Shown here one piece after another: positions 51,535-61,052 of a stretch of 64,000 bases of DNA. The notes beneath the pieces were generated by a model. It saw only the letters and a program-made list of their open reading frames with translations. It was not told the DNA's origin and ran no database searches. Both the position numbers and the translations under genes were made by a program. The stretch is from Streptacidiphilus sp. P02-A3a (GTDB lineage: Bacteria > Actinomycetota > Actinomycetes > Streptomycetales > Streptomycetaceae): the NCBI RefSeq assembly GCF_014084105.1, contig NZ_CP048289.1:3853922-3917921 (forward strand), in the 5' to 3' direction. Positions within the stretch are counted from its first letter, which is position 1. Each line of letters opens with the position of its first letter.

Positions 51535-51595
51535 GGCTGCGCTTCAAGGGGCTGCGCCTCAAGGGGGCTACGCCTCAAGGGGGCTACGCCTCAAG
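51535..51595 (-). repeat. four tandem 14-16-bp repeats at the 3' end of a hydrolase gene
   Basis: Units of the type GGCTRCGCCTCAAG repeat four times. The last covers the stop codon region of the hydrolase at 51584. They separate it from the RIP gene. Confidence 0.8.
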
Positions 51596-52270
51596 GGACT
51601 TCGCGGCCTCGCGGATCACGTCGAGGACGAAGTCCGGGTGCGAGAGCATGGGGACGTGGCTGCTGTCGACGTCGTAGGTCTTCGCACCCATGCGCTTGGC
51701 GGCGAAGCGTTCCAGGTCGGGGTTCACGGTGCGGTCGTCGTTGGCGACGATGTACCAGCTCGGCTTGGTCTTCCAGGCGGTGCCGGGGACCTGCTGGTTG
51801 AACAGGTCCGCGTCCGGCACGGCCCCGGTCGCCAGCACGAGGTGCTGCTCCGCTTCCGGCAGGTCACCGGCGAAGTCCTGGACGCCTGATGCCTTGAGCC
51901 ACAGGCGCCCGTCGGCGACCTCGATGTGTTCGAAGACGGGTGTGGCGGGGAACCGCTCCTGCAGCTGCTGGGATGTCTCGGTCTCGTCCGGGCTGAGCGC
52001 GGCGATGTAGACCAGCGCGCCGACGCGGTCGTGGGTGCCCGCCTTGGTGATCAGGGTCCCCCCGTAGGAGTGGCCGACGAGCACGATCGGCCCCGGCACG
52101 TGGTTGAGCGTGAAGGTGACGCACGCGACGTCGCTCTCCAGCGAGTTGAGGCCGTGTTGCGAGGCGAACACCGTGTGTCCCTCGGCCTGGAGCGCGGGAA
52201 TGAGCTTGCTGAAGCACGAGCCGTCGGCCCAGAGCCCGTGGACGAAGACGATGCTGGCCTTGTCTGCCAT
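51584..52270 (-). CDS. alpha/beta hydrolase (VHGLWADGSC type)
   Basis: 228 residues from ATG 52270. SIVFVHGLWADGSCFSKLIP, nucleophile GHSYGGTLI, acid in IVANDDRTVNP and His in SSHVPMLSHPDFVLDVI. No signal peptide. It is one of three closely similar hydrolases in this window (others at 60126 and 61053). The family includes salicylate-esterase-like and uncharacterised enzymes; substrate unknown. Confidence 0.9.
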   Translation of the reverse strand: MADKASIVFVHGLWADGSCFSKLIPALQAEGHTVFASQHGLNSLESDVACVTFTLNHVPGPIVLVGHSYGGTLITKAGTHDRVGALVYIAALSPDETETSQQLQERFPATPVFEHIEVADGRLWLKASGVQDFAGDLPEAEQHLVLATGAVPDADLFNQQVPGTAWKTKPSWYIVANDDRTVNPDLERFAAKRMGAKTYDVDSSHVPMLSHPDFVLDVIREAAKSLEA

Positions 52271-52307
52271 GAGAAGCGCTCCTTTGTGGAAGATCGGTGT
52301 GGAGAAT

Positions 52308-52346
52308 CAGTGTGGGAAGTCAGTGGGGGAAGCCAGTGGGGAAAGT
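52308..52346. repeat. three 13-bp tandem repeats upstream of a hydrolase gene
   Basis: Units of the type CAGTGGGGGAAGT run from 52308 to 52346, with a partial fourth, in the gap between two leftward hydrolase genes. Confidence 0.8.
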
Positions 52347-52372
52347 CAGTGGACGGACTGCCCGCCGTGCCG

Positions 52373-53182
52373 CTACGCCCCGGATATCCCGGCGACGAAC
52401 GCGCTGATGTGCGCGGCGACCTGGTCGGGCACCTCCAGCGGCGAGAGGTGGCCGGTGTGGTGCAGTTCGGCGGCGGTGGCGGTGGGGATCAGCGGGAGCA
52501 GGTGCTCCCGCAGCAGCTGCGGCGGGTCGACCTGGTCGTGGCTGCCGACCAGGACCAGCACGGGAACGTCGATGCTGCCGACGACGCCGGAGAAGTCCTC
52601 GACCAGCCCCTGGCGCGGCCAGGCCAGGCGGGCGTCCTCGGTCGGGCGCAGGCTGTCCTCAATGACCTGCTGCCGGAGTTCCGGGGACAGGGCACCCGCG
52701 GTCAGCACCTGGTCGATGCTCTGCTCCACGCTCTCGGTGGTGTCGTAGGCATGCGACAGGCCCTCCTGGACACGGGCGGTGACGCCCACCGGGGCGGGGG
52801 GCGCGGGTGCGACGAGTACGACGCCGCGCAGACCGGAGGGTTGACGCGAGGCCAGGACCTGGGCCGTCTTGCCGCCCATGGAGTGGCCCACCAGGACATA
52901 CTCGCCGTAGCCGAGCGTGTCGACGACCCTTTGCGCGTCGTCGGCGAGCTGTTCGATGCCGTACGGGCCGGGGACGGCGGTGGAGCGGCCCCATCCACGG
53001 TGATCGGTCGAGACGAACGCCCGCTCCGCGTCGAGGCGTTCGATCACCGGCCGCCAGGTGCGGTGGGAGCCGCCCCAGTAGTGCAGAAAGACCAGGGCCG
53101 GTCCGCTGCCCTCGCGTACGTGCCCGTACAGTCGACCGCCCTCGACCTCGAAGTAGCGCCCGATCGGCGTGTACCCAGTCAT
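52373..53182 (-). CDS. alpha/beta hydrolase
   Basis: 269 residues from ATG 53182 after GGGAGGAG. PALVFLHYWGGSHRTWRPVI, nucleophile GHSMGGKTAQVLA, acid in VLVGSHDQVDPPQLL and His in HHTGHLSPLEVP. Close in pattern to chloroperoxidase/epoxide-hydrolase-like enzymes. It is divergent from the GlxA-type regulator at 53362, which may control it. Confidence 0.9.
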   Translation of the reverse strand: MTGYTPIGRYFEVEGGRLYGHVREGSGPALVFLHYWGGSHRTWRPVIERLDAERAFVSTDHRGWGRSTAVPGPYGIEQLADDAQRVVDTLGYGEYVLVGHSMGGKTAQVLASRQPSGLRGVVLVAPAPPAPVGVTARVQEGLSHAYDTTESVEQSIDQVLTAGALSPELRQQVIEDSLRPTEDARLAWPRQGLVEDFSGVVGSIDVPVLVLVGSHDQVDPPQLLREHLLPLIPTATAAELHHTGHLSPLEVPDQVAAHISAFVAGISGA

Positions 53183-53361
53183 GTCGTTCTCCTCCCGGAA
53201 TCCAACGGCGGCGATTGCCTGCCCCGGCCATGCCCCCATCCTGCTGGGGTCCTCGTTGATCAACCACTGTCCCGATTGCCACCCTCCACAATTTTCGGGA
53301 CAGCTTTCTCCGACGCGGGGGCGTGGGATGGCCGGATCACTGCGGACGTAGGATTCCAGCC

Positions 53362-54315
53362 ATGGCACCTCATCGCGTCGCCGTCCTGGCACTGCCCGCC
53401 GTGCTCCCCATCGACCTGGGCATTCCCACGCAGATCTTCAACTCCCGGCCGGAGACCCCCTACGAGATGACCGTCTGCGGCGCCTCCCGTGGCAACGTGG
53501 TCACCAGCACCGGATTCACCGTGGGCGTCAGCGCCGGACTGCCCGCGCTCGCGCGAGCGGACACCATCATCGTGCCCGGGTACTGGGACTACCGCCGTGC
53601 GCCCGCCCCCGAGGTGCTCGCGGCCCTCGAACTCGCCCACCGCCGCGGGGCACGGATCGCCTCGATCTGCACCGGCGCGTTCACCCTGGCCGCCGCGGGC
53701 CTGCTCAACGGCCGGACCGTGACGACGCACTGGGCCAGCGCCGACGAGCTGGAGGAGCTCCACCCGCGGGTGAGCGTGGACCGCAACGTCCTCTACATCG
53801 ACGACGGCCAGGTGCTGACCTCGGCCGGGGTGACGGCCGGTATCGACCTGTGCCTGTACCTGGTGCGCAAGGACGTGGGTGCGGCGGTCGCCAACGAGAT
53901 CGCCCGCGAACTGGTCGCCGCGCCGCACCGCGACGGCGGCCAGGCCCAGTACATCTCCCGGTCGCTGCCCGAACCCACCGCGCACACCCTCTCGGCCACC
54001 CGCGACTGGGCCCTGCGGCATCTCGACGAGCCGCTCACCCTGGACGTACTCGCCCGTCACGCCCGGATCTCCACCCGCACGCTCGTGCGGATGTGGCGTC
54101 AGGAGTCCGGCGCCACCCCGCATCAGTGGGTGCTGACCGCCCGCCTCGACCATGCCCGTGAGCTGCTCGAAGCCACCGCCCTGAGCGTTGAGCAGATCGC
54201 CGACCAGACCGGCCTGGGCAGCGGTACCAACCTGCGGGCCCGCTTCCGCGACACCCTCGACACCACACCCACCGCGTACCGGCGGATGTTCCAACGCTCC
54301 GGCGCAGACGGCTGA
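53362..54315 (+). CDS. GlxA-type transcriptional regulator (PfpI + AraC)
   Basis: 317 residues from ATG 53362. The DJ-1/PfpI-like domain is HRVAVLALPAVLPIDLGIPT, then IASICTGAFTLAAAGLLNGR and SAGVTAGIDLCLYLVRKDVG. The C-terminal AraC domain has two helix-turn-helix units (LARHARISTRTLVRMWRQES and IADQTGLGSGTNLRARFRDT). TAGGAT ends 7 nt before the ATG, so the transcript is probably leaderless. It likely activates the divergent hydrolase gene. Confidence 0.93.
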   Translation: MAPHRVAVLALPAVLPIDLGIPTQIFNSRPETPYEMTVCGASRGNVVTSTGFTVGVSAGLPALARADTIIVPGYWDYRRAPAPEVLAALELAHRRGARIASICTGAFTLAAAGLLNGRTVTTHWASADELEELHPRVSVDRNVLYIDDGQVLTSAGVTAGIDLCLYLVRKDVGAAVANEIARELVAAPHRDGGQAQYISRSLPEPTAHTLSATRDWALRHLDEPLTLDVLARHARISTRTLVRMWRQESGATPHQWVLTARLDHARELLEATALSVEQIADQTGLGSGTNLRARFRDTLDTTPTAYRRMFQRSGADG

Positions 54316-54389
54316 CCGACACCGCGCCAACGGATCACGACGGGCTCACGCCGGTCGACCTGCTTCGCCGCCGCGCGGCTGTCGGTGGA

Positions 54390-54890
54390 TCAGTCCGTGG
54401 TCGCCGCCAGGTGCGCTCGGATGAGCCACTGCGCCTTCTCCAGGCCCCGCAACTGGCCGACCAGCAGGTCCTCGGTCACGGGCTCGTTCACGCCGGCCAC
54501 GCTCACGGCCGCGCGCGTGCCCTCGATGACCCGCGTGTACGACGCGTGCAGGGCACTCAGGTGGACGCTGGTGTCGGCGCGGCCGATGCCGTAGTCGTCC
54601 CACGGCCGCTCGGCGACCAGGGCGCCGGGGGTTCCCTGGGCGACCCCGCCGAGGGTGGCGATCCGCTCGGCGACGTCATCGGTCATCGCGCGCACCGCGT
54701 CCGCCTGCGCGTCCAGCATCTGGTGGACAGCGATGAAGTGGGGACCGACCAGGTTCCAGTGGGCGTGCTTGAGGGTCAGGTACAGGTCGTTCAGAGCGTG
54801 CAGGCGCTGCTGGAGCAGCCCGACCGCAGTCGGGGCGTGACCCGGCGGAACGGCTTGCAGCACGGACTGGTCGGGCTGTTGCGTGGTCAT
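54390..54890 (-). CDS. dps: Dps-like ferritin
   Basis: 166 residues from ATG 54890 with AGGAGAG upstream. The ferroxidase site is LKHAHWNLVGPHFIAVHQML, then DAQADAVRAMTDDVAERIAT (His, Asp and Glu in Dps spacing). A starvation/oxidative-stress DNA-binding mini-ferritin that oxidises iron with peroxide. The N-terminal tail is short and not strongly basic. It converges with the regulator on its left. Confidence 0.92.
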   Translation of the reverse strand: MTTQQPDQSVLQAVPPGHAPTAVGLLQQRLHALNDLYLTLKHAHWNLVGPHFIAVHQMLDAQADAVRAMTDDVAERIATLGGVAQGTPGALVAERPWDDYGIGRADTSVHLSALHASYTRVIEGTRAAVSVAGVNEPVTEDLLVGQLRGLEKAQWLIRAHLAATTD

Positions 54891-55346
54891 GGTCTCTCCT
54901 CTGGTGAGCCACCCTGGACAGGTGCCAAGAGCCGGGCTGTCCGCCCGCCGACGGTCCGTCGGTCGCGGCGGATGTCGAGGATCAGCCTGCCCCGACGGCC
55001 TTTCCGGGGCATCAGCCGGTTGACTGGGGTTTGACTGACTCGCTCGCCGCAACCCGACGTCCTCGGGCAGGGCCGCGCCGACCGTGCGGGACCGGCCTCG
55101 GCAGCCGACCGGCCGCCCGCATCGGCAGTTCGAGCGGTCAGTTCTGCCTATGGATCTTCGTGTGCACCGGGTGGGAACGCTGCTTGGCTGGAGAGCAGGC
55201 ACCCGACAGGGCAAACGGAAGAGGATGACGCCGATGAAGGCTCTGGTACATCTCGGCTCGCGCTCGCGCCCGCGGTTGTTCCACCGGGGGAGTCCCGGTA
55301 CCGGATCGCCGCACCGCGGCGTCGCGGCCGTTCCCGGCGTGAGCCG
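54891..55346. other. divergent intergenic region with a possible short ORF
   Basis: 456 nt between dps and the LuxR-type gene. A 41-codon frame (ATG 55225 to 55350) begins MTPMKALVHLGSR, which resembles the first residues of zinc-type alcohol dehydrogenases, and then becomes Arg/Pro-rich. Its stop overlaps the next ATG as ATGA. It may be a decayed ADH stub or a leader peptide. Nothing else was recognised. Confidence 0.4.
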
Positions 55347-57089
55347 ATGACGATGACCGGGACCGACGACCGGGGCTGTGCGTCCGGGACCTCGACCGGG
55401 AGCCCTGCCAGGGGAGTCGAGCCGAGCGCCGCTCCCGCTGTGCGCGGATCCTGCCCGTCCTGTGGTCACCGCCCAGGACTGCCAGGGGCGGCGGGGCACG
55501 ACCAGGACCCGGCTGCCATGCGCGCCCTCGTGGACGAGGTCGCAGCCCGGCTGCTCCTCCGGTATCCGGTCGTCCGGCTCGCCGCGCTGGAACCGGCGGC
55601 GGACGGCGAGGCCCGCGCGGAGCACGCCGTGCGTCGCGCGGGGCTCGCGGCAGCGGCCGAGACTTCGCTCGCGAACGCCCTGGCCCTGCTGCACGAGGAC
55701 GGTGACGTGTCCGCCGCGTACCGCATCCTGCTGCGGGCCGGGGAGGGCGTGCGTGACCGGGGCGCCGGACAGGTCGGCGCGGAGGAGATCCTCTGGGGCC
55801 TCGTCGCGGTCTGCCGACTCAGCGGTCGGCCGGAGCACCGGAAGTCCCTTGAACGCCATATCGCGTCCGCAGGCGCGCTGTTCACCCCGAGCCTGCGGAC
55901 TGCCGTACGCGGCGTCCTCGACCCGGTTGCCGAGCCCGGGTGGTTGCGGGAGCAGATCGAGTCGCTCGACTGCCGGTCCGAGCCGGCTGAGATCGTGCGG
56001 ATCGCCGACGCCTCGGCCTTCCTCGGCAACCTGCCGGACTGTCGGCAAGCCCTGCGCCGTGTCGCGTGCCCTGATCCCGTCGGCCGTTCCGGCGTTCCAG
56101 GCGTGCAGGCCAACATCCTGCTGGCACTTGAGGCGTACCAGACCGGACAGTGGGACGAAGCCGATCGGCTCGCCGCGACCACCGCGGACCAGTGCGCCGC
56201 CGAGGGCTACCAGTTGCTTCGCCGACAGGCGCAGACCGTGCTCGCGTTCGTGGCGGCGAGCCGTGGCGACGCCGCGACCGCCCGGGCCGTCGCTGACGAG
56301 ATCGCCCGGTGGGCGGCGCCGCGAGGACTCACCTCCCTGCTGGCCGGCGCCCAGTACGCCGGAGTCCTGGCGGCTCTCGCCCAGTCGGACTTCCCCGGGG
56401 CCCACCAGCAGGCTGCCAGGACCGGCCCGGCCGGGGACTTCGCCTCCGCCGGGCCGTTCGCCGGGTGGGCGCTGCTCGACGTCGTCGAGGCCGCGCTGCG
56501 CGCGGACCGGCGCGAGGAGGCCGAGGCGTATGTGCAGGCGGTGACGGAGTCCGGCCTGCTGGCGGCGTCGCCGCGGATGGTGTTGGTGTCGACCGGGGCA
56601 ATGGCGATGACCGCGCCGGACGAGGAGGCCCCGGCCCTGTTCGAGCGGGCGCTGGCGAGTGGGGATGCCGGTCGGTGCCCGTTCGACCGGGCCCGGGTGC
56701 ACCTGCTGGCGGGCGAGCGCCTACGGCGGATGCGGGCGGTGCGCGAGGCACGCGCCCACCTCGGCGCCGCCCACGACGACTTCCGCCGTCTGGGCGCGCT
56801 GACCTGGGCGCACCGTGCCGCTACCGGACTGCGTGCCCTCGGACTGGTCCCGCCCGGCGCGGACACCGGCGGCTACCAGCTCCTGACGGCGCGGGAACTC
56901 AAGATCGCGCGGCTCGCCGCCGAGGGCTTGAGCAACAAGGAGATCGGCGACCGCCTGTTCATGTCGCACCGGACCGTCGCCAGTCACCTGTACCGGATGT
57001 TCCCGAGGCTGGGGATCACCTCGCGGGCCGCGCTCGGCACGATCCTGCGATCCGATGATCCCGAGCGCGAGTTCACGCCCTGGCCGTGA
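55347..57089 (+). CDS. LuxR-type regulator, LAL-like C-terminal half
   Basis: 580 residues from ATG 55347. A C-terminal GerE/LuxR helix-turn-helix is clear (QLLTARELKIARLAAEGLSN, then RLFMSHRTVASHLYRMFPRL, about 513-570). The middle is helical TPR-like (LANALALLHEDGDVSAAYRI, ADQCAAEGYQLLRRQAQTVL), as in the second half of large LAL regulators. The N-terminal AAA ATPase of that family is missing, and the first 50 residues are low-complexity. It is either a natural short form or a 5'-truncated LAL regulator. Confidence 0.8.
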   Translation: MTMTGTDDRGCASGTSTGSPARGVEPSAAPAVRGSCPSCGHRPGLPGAAGHDQDPAAMRALVDEVAARLLLRYPVVRLAALEPAADGEARAEHAVRRAGLAAAAETSLANALALLHEDGDVSAAYRILLRAGEGVRDRGAGQVGAEEILWGLVAVCRLSGRPEHRKSLERHIASAGALFTPSLRTAVRGVLDPVAEPGWLREQIESLDCRSEPAEIVRIADASAFLGNLPDCRQALRRVACPDPVGRSGVPGVQANILLALEAYQTGQWDEADRLAATTADQCAAEGYQLLRRQAQTVLAFVAASRGDAATARAVADEIARWAAPRGLTSLLAGAQYAGVLAALAQSDFPGAHQQAARTGPAGDFASAGPFAGWALLDVVEAALRADRREEAEAYVQAVTESGLLAASPRMVLVSTGAMAMTAPDEEAPALFERALASGDAGRCPFDRARVHLLAGERLRRMRAVREARAHLGAAHDDFRRLGALTWAHRAATGLRALGLVPPGADTGGYQLLTARELKIARLAAEGLSNKEIGDRLFMSHRTVASHLYRMFPRLGITSRAALGTILRSDDPEREFTPWP

Positions 57090-57233
57090 GGTCGAGACCG
57101 ACGAGGACGCCCCGCGTCGCCAGCGAGTCACTCTCGGTGCTCGCCGGTGATCCATATCCTGGTCACACGCGCCAGCAACCGTATCCCACCTGCGACAATC
57201 CCTCATCAGGACCGGCGACTGAGGGTGAGCGCG

Positions 57234-59981
57234 ATGGCGGAGACACCGGGTGAGTTCGCGGGTGCGCTGCGAGAGCAGCGCAAGCGGGCACGGATGACCC
57301 AGCAGGAACTGGCGGATGCGGCCGGGGTGAGCCTGCGGACGGTCAGCGACCTTGAACGGGGCGTCGCGACCACCCCGCAGCGGGAGACGGTACGGCTGCT
57401 GGGCGACGCGCTGTCCCTGATCGGCGTTCAGCGCGCACGGTTCGAGACGGCAGCGCGGGGCCGCCCGCTGGAGGCCGTGCCCGCGGCCGCCGCCCTGGCC
57501 ATGCGGTCGCTGCCGCGCGACGTGGCGTCGTTCACCGGACGGCAGCGGGAACTCGACCAGCTGACGAACTCCGCGCTCGCCGCCGGGGGTGTGGTGGGCA
57601 TCCACGCGATCGGCGGGATGGCGGGGGTCGGCAAGACCGCGTTCGCGGTCCACGCCGCGCACCGCCTGGCCGCCCGGTTCCCCGGCGGCCAGATCTTCCT
57701 CCCCCTGCACGGGCACACCCCGGGCCAGCAGCCGGTCGCCCCGGCCGACGCACTCGCGAGCCTGCTCCTGGCAACCGGGGTCTCCCCGGCCCAGATCCCG
57801 CACGACATCGAGGCCAGGGCCGCACTGTGGCGCGACCGGGTGGCGGACAAACCGCTGCTGCTGGTCCTCGACGACGCCGCCGGCAGCGAACAGGTCCAAC
57901 TCCTGCTGCCCGGAACGGGCGGCAGTCTGGTGCTGGTCACCAGCCGACGACACCTGTCGGCACTCGACGACGCGATCACTCTCAGCCTGGACACCCTGCC
58001 CCCGGGGGACGCGGCCGCGCTGCTGGTCCGCCTCGCGGGCCGGCCCGGGCTGAGCCCGGGCGACCCCGGAGTCGGGGAGATCAGCGGGCTGTGCGGGTAC
58101 CTGCCGCTGGCGGTCGGGATGATGGCCCGGCAGCTGCGCCACCACCCTGCCTGGACAGCCGCGGGCCGGGCGGCCGAACTGGCCTCGGCACGGGACCGGC
58201 TGGGGCTGATGGAGACCGAGAACCTCTCGGTGGCCGCGGCATTCGACCTGTCCTATGCCGACCTCACCGAAGACCAGCAACGACTGTTCCGCTACCTGGG
58301 CCTGCACCCGGGAACCGACGTCGACGGCTACGCCGCAGCGGCCCTGGTCGGAAACACGGTTCCGGACGGGCGCCGCGGCCTGGAAGCGCTGTACGACCAG
58401 TACCTGCTGACCGAGCCGGCCCAGGGCCGCTACCGGCTGCACGACCTGCTCCGCGAGCACGCCCGGGCCCTGGCCGACCGACTCGACCCGTACCGGAACC
58501 GGGACGCCGCCGTCGACCGGCTGCTGGACTACTACCAGCACACCGCCGCCACCGCGAACAGTCACATCACTCGCCGACTCGGCCCCGTTCCGACCGCTGA
58601 CGGCGGCCAGCCGGGTTCCGCCCCGGCCCTGACCGACCAGCGGCAGGCGCTGGCATGGGCCAGAGCCGAACGCGCCAACCTGCTCAACTGCCTCGACCAC
58701 GCCGCCGCGGTCGGCCAGCGCGCTCGCGTCACCGCGCTGACCGCGGGCGTCAGCGGGCTCCTGCTCTGCGACGGCCCCTGGGTCGACGCCGTCGCGAGGC
58801 ACACCGCCGCCGTGGCCGCGGCGCAGCAGCTGGGTGACCAGCTCAGCGAGGCCAACGCGCTCTGCGACCTGGGATCCGTGCGGCGACTGGCCCATGACTA
58901 CCAGAACGCGGTGCGGGCCTACGAGCACGCGTTGGAGATATCCCGCGCTCTCGGCGACCGGCTCGGCGAGGCCAACGCGCTCTCCGGCCTGGGGGCCGTG
59001 CTTCACGTGATGAACGATCACCAGGCCGCCGCACTGGCCCAGGAACAGGCCCTGGCTGTCTGTGGTGAGCTGGGCGACCGGTTCGGCCAAGGCAAGATCC
59101 TCAATGCCCTGGGGCAAACCCGGTACATGTGCGGTGACTACCGGGCCGCGGCGCGGGCCCAGCAGGAGGCGCTCGGGATCTGCCGTGAGTCGGATGACCG
59201 GCTCGGCCAAGCCAGGGTCCTGATGTGCCTGGCGGAAGTCCGGCTGATGACCGGTGAGTATCCGGCCGCGCTGCTGGCTGTGGAGGAGTCGCTCGGGATC
59301 AACCGCGAGCTGGGCGACCGGCTCGGCCAGGCCCAGGCCCTGCAGTGCCTGGCGGACGTGCGGCTGCGGACGCGTGAGTACCCGGCCGCGGCGCGGGCGC
59401 TCGAAGAGACGCTGAGCATCAGCCGCGACCTCGGTAATCGGCTCGGCCAGGCCAATACCCTGATCCTGCTGGGTGGCTTGCGGCAGCAGACCGGTGACTA
59501 TCCGGGGGCGCTGTCCGACCTTGAGGAGTCGCTCCGCATCGCCCTCGCGATAGGCTACCCGGTCGGCCGTGGAAACGCCCTCCTGCACCTGGGGAGCGTG
59601 CGGCGGCTGACGGGTGACTACCTGCGGGCGGCCCAGGAGCTGGACCAGGCACTGGACATCTACCGTGGCACGGGCGACAGGTCCGGTGCGGCCGAGGCGC
59701 TGAACGAGCGCGGGGCACTCCATCGGGTCTGCGGTGAGCCCGCCGCGGCGCGCGACTGCCACCAGCGGTCCTTGGAGCTGTCGCGCGAGATCGCCAGTCC
59801 CTGGGACGAGGCGCACGCGCTGGCCGGGCTGGGCCGCTGCGCCCTGGCCGAGGACGACGCCCAGCGGGGCGAGGACCTGCTGCGGCAGGCATTGCGGATC
59901 TTCGAGCACATGAGAGCGCCCGAGGCTCAGGACGTGCTGTCCGAACTGGACGCCCTCACCAGCACAGGGCCGACGCGGTAG
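57234..59981 (+). CDS. XRE/NB-ARC/TPR signal-transduction ATPase regulator
   Basis: 915 residues from ATG 57234; GTG 57225 is possible. The XRE helix-turn-helix is GALREQRKRARMTQQELADA and GVSLRTVSDLERGVATTP. The NB-ARC P-loop is IHAIGGMAGVGKTAFAVHAA (about 126), with KPLLLVLDDAAG as Walker B. From about 520 to the end there are roughly ten 40-residue TPR units with a repeating ALGDRLGEANAL core. This is an AfsR/STAND-type regulator that probably switches on ligand or partner binding. Its sensing target is unknown. Confidence 0.92.
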   Translation: MAETPGEFAGALREQRKRARMTQQELADAAGVSLRTVSDLERGVATTPQRETVRLLGDALSLIGVQRARFETAARGRPLEAVPAAAALAMRSLPRDVASFTGRQRELDQLTNSALAAGGVVGIHAIGGMAGVGKTAFAVHAAHRLAARFPGGQIFLPLHGHTPGQQPVAPADALASLLLATGVSPAQIPHDIEARAALWRDRVADKPLLLVLDDAAGSEQVQLLLPGTGGSLVLVTSRRHLSALDDAITLSLDTLPPGDAAALLVRLAGRPGLSPGDPGVGEISGLCGYLPLAVGMMARQLRHHPAWTAAGRAAELASARDRLGLMETENLSVAAAFDLSYADLTEDQQRLFRYLGLHPGTDVDGYAAAALVGNTVPDGRRGLEALYDQYLLTEPAQGRYRLHDLLREHARALADRLDPYRNRDAAVDRLLDYYQHTAATANSHITRRLGPVPTADGGQPGSAPALTDQRQALAWARAERANLLNCLDHAAAVGQRARVTALTAGVSGLLLCDGPWVDAVARHTAAVAAAQQLGDQLSEANALCDLGSVRRLAHDYQNAVRAYEHALEISRALGDRLGEANALSGLGAVLHVMNDHQAAALAQEQALAVCGELGDRFGQGKILNALGQTRYMCGDYRAAARAQQEALGICRESDDRLGQARVLMCLAEVRLMTGEYPAALLAVEESLGINRELGDRLGQAQALQCLADVRLRTREYPAAARALEETLSISRDLGNRLGQANTLILLGGLRQQTGDYPGALSDLEESLRIALAIGYPVGRGNALLHLGSVRRLTGDYLRAAQELDQALDIYRGTGDRSGAAEALNERGALHRVCGEPAAARDCHQRSLELSREIASPWDEAHALAGLGRCALAEDDAQRGEDLLRQALRIFEHMRAPEAQDVLSELDALTSTGPTR

Positions 59982-60002
59982 GCGCCGCGGACCAGGGAAC
60001 GG

Positions 60003-60054
60003 CACCGGGCCCGCTACCGTGCGACGAGGACGTCGACGGGTAGCGGGCCGGGTG
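60003..60054. terminator. hairpin between convergent genes
   Basis: Arms 60003-60018 and 60039-60054 pair over 15 of 16 bases around a 20-nt loop. It lies between the NB-ARC/TPR stop and the hydrolase stop, suiting a bidirectional terminator. Confidence 0.7.
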
Positions 60055-60125
60055 AGGCGATCGTGCAGTCGGCACCGGGGAACCCGCCCGGCGCCGACGG
60101 GGTTTGCCGGGGGTGTCGGGCCGCG

Positions 60126-60989
60126 TCAGTTCGTGCCGTGCACCGCCTCCAGGATCACCTTGGTGACGGTGCCGGGGTTGCTGACCATGGACAGGTGCGG
60201 GGCCTTGACCTCGGTGATGTGGGCACCGGCGGCCTGAGCCATGGCGAGCTGTTCGGCCGCCGGGATGGCGTTGTCCTCGGTGCCGACCACCGCCCACGAG
60301 GGGATGGTCTTCCACGCCGGGACACCGGACGCCTCGGTGAGCGCCGCGGTGGTCAGCGGCCGCTGGACAGCGCCCAGTTGAGCTGCCTCCTTGGCGGGCA
60401 GGCCGTTCGCCATGCAGCCGGCGAACGCGCTCTGCTTGATGTACGCGTCCTCCGCGCCCGCCGGGGCGCCCGGGTAGGGCACCAGGGTGAGGTTGGCGTC
60501 GTCGGTGACGCAGGATCCCGGGACAGTGGTGACCAACTGCCCGATGGTTTGACCCTCGTTGGGGGCGAACGCGTCGATGTAGACCAGCGCCTTGACGTTG
60601 GCGTCGCCGGTGGCGGCGTTGGTGATCACGGCACCACCGTAGGAGTGGCCGACGAGGACGATGGGCCCGGAGATGGTGTCGAGGAAGTCCCGGATCGAGG
60701 TGGAGTCGGTCGACAGCCCCTCCAGCGGGTTCGGCGGCACATAGACGGTGTACCCGTCCGCCTGCAACCGGCTGACCACCGCCGACCAGCTCGAACTGTC
60801 GCCCCACGCGCCGTGCACGAGGACGATACTGGGCTTGACCGCGGTGCTCGCGGTGGCAACGGCCGCCGTGGGGCTGCCCGTGCTGGCGAACGCGGCCTGG
60901 CTGGCCGGAACAGCGATCGCGGCAGCGGCCAGGGCGACCGTGATAGCCGTCACCCGCAGCTTCGGCCGAGTCATCGACATGATGCGCAT
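60126..60989 (-). CDS. secreted alpha/beta hydrolase
   Basis: 287 residues from ATG 60989 (AAGGAG upstream). Signal peptide: LRVTAITVALAAAAIAVPAS with cleavage near FAS-TG. Mature enzyme: SIVLVHGAWGDSSSWSAVVS, nucleophile GHSYGGAVI, acid in AVVGTEDNAIPAAEQ and His in APHLSMVSNP. Paralogue of 51584-52270 and 61053-61757, but this one is exported. Substrate unknown. Confidence 0.9.
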   Translation of the reverse strand: MRIMSMTRPKLRVTAITVALAAAAIAVPASQAAFASTGSPTAAVATASTAVKPSIVLVHGAWGDSSSWSAVVSRLQADGYTVYVPPNPLEGLSTDSTSIRDFLDTISGPIVLVGHSYGGAVITNAATGDANVKALVYIDAFAPNEGQTIGQLVTTVPGSCVTDDANLTLVPYPGAPAGAEDAYIKQSAFAGCMANGLPAKEAAQLGAVQRPLTTAALTEASGVPAWKTIPSWAVVGTEDNAIPAAEQLAMAQAAGAHITEVKAPHLSMVSNPGTVTKVILEAVHGTN

Positions 60990-61052
60990 CAGTCTTCTCC
61001 TTGAGTTGTGTGCTGCTCTGCGGTCCGCCCGATATGAACGGAACAGGTTCTG

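Noticed and set aside
56721..60005. 1094-codon open frame on the reverse strand
   Set aside because: It is antisense to the LuxR-type and XRE/NB-ARC/TPR genes, whose forward frames carry clear domain motifs. The reverse translation is Gln/Gly/Arg/Val-rich shadow sequence.
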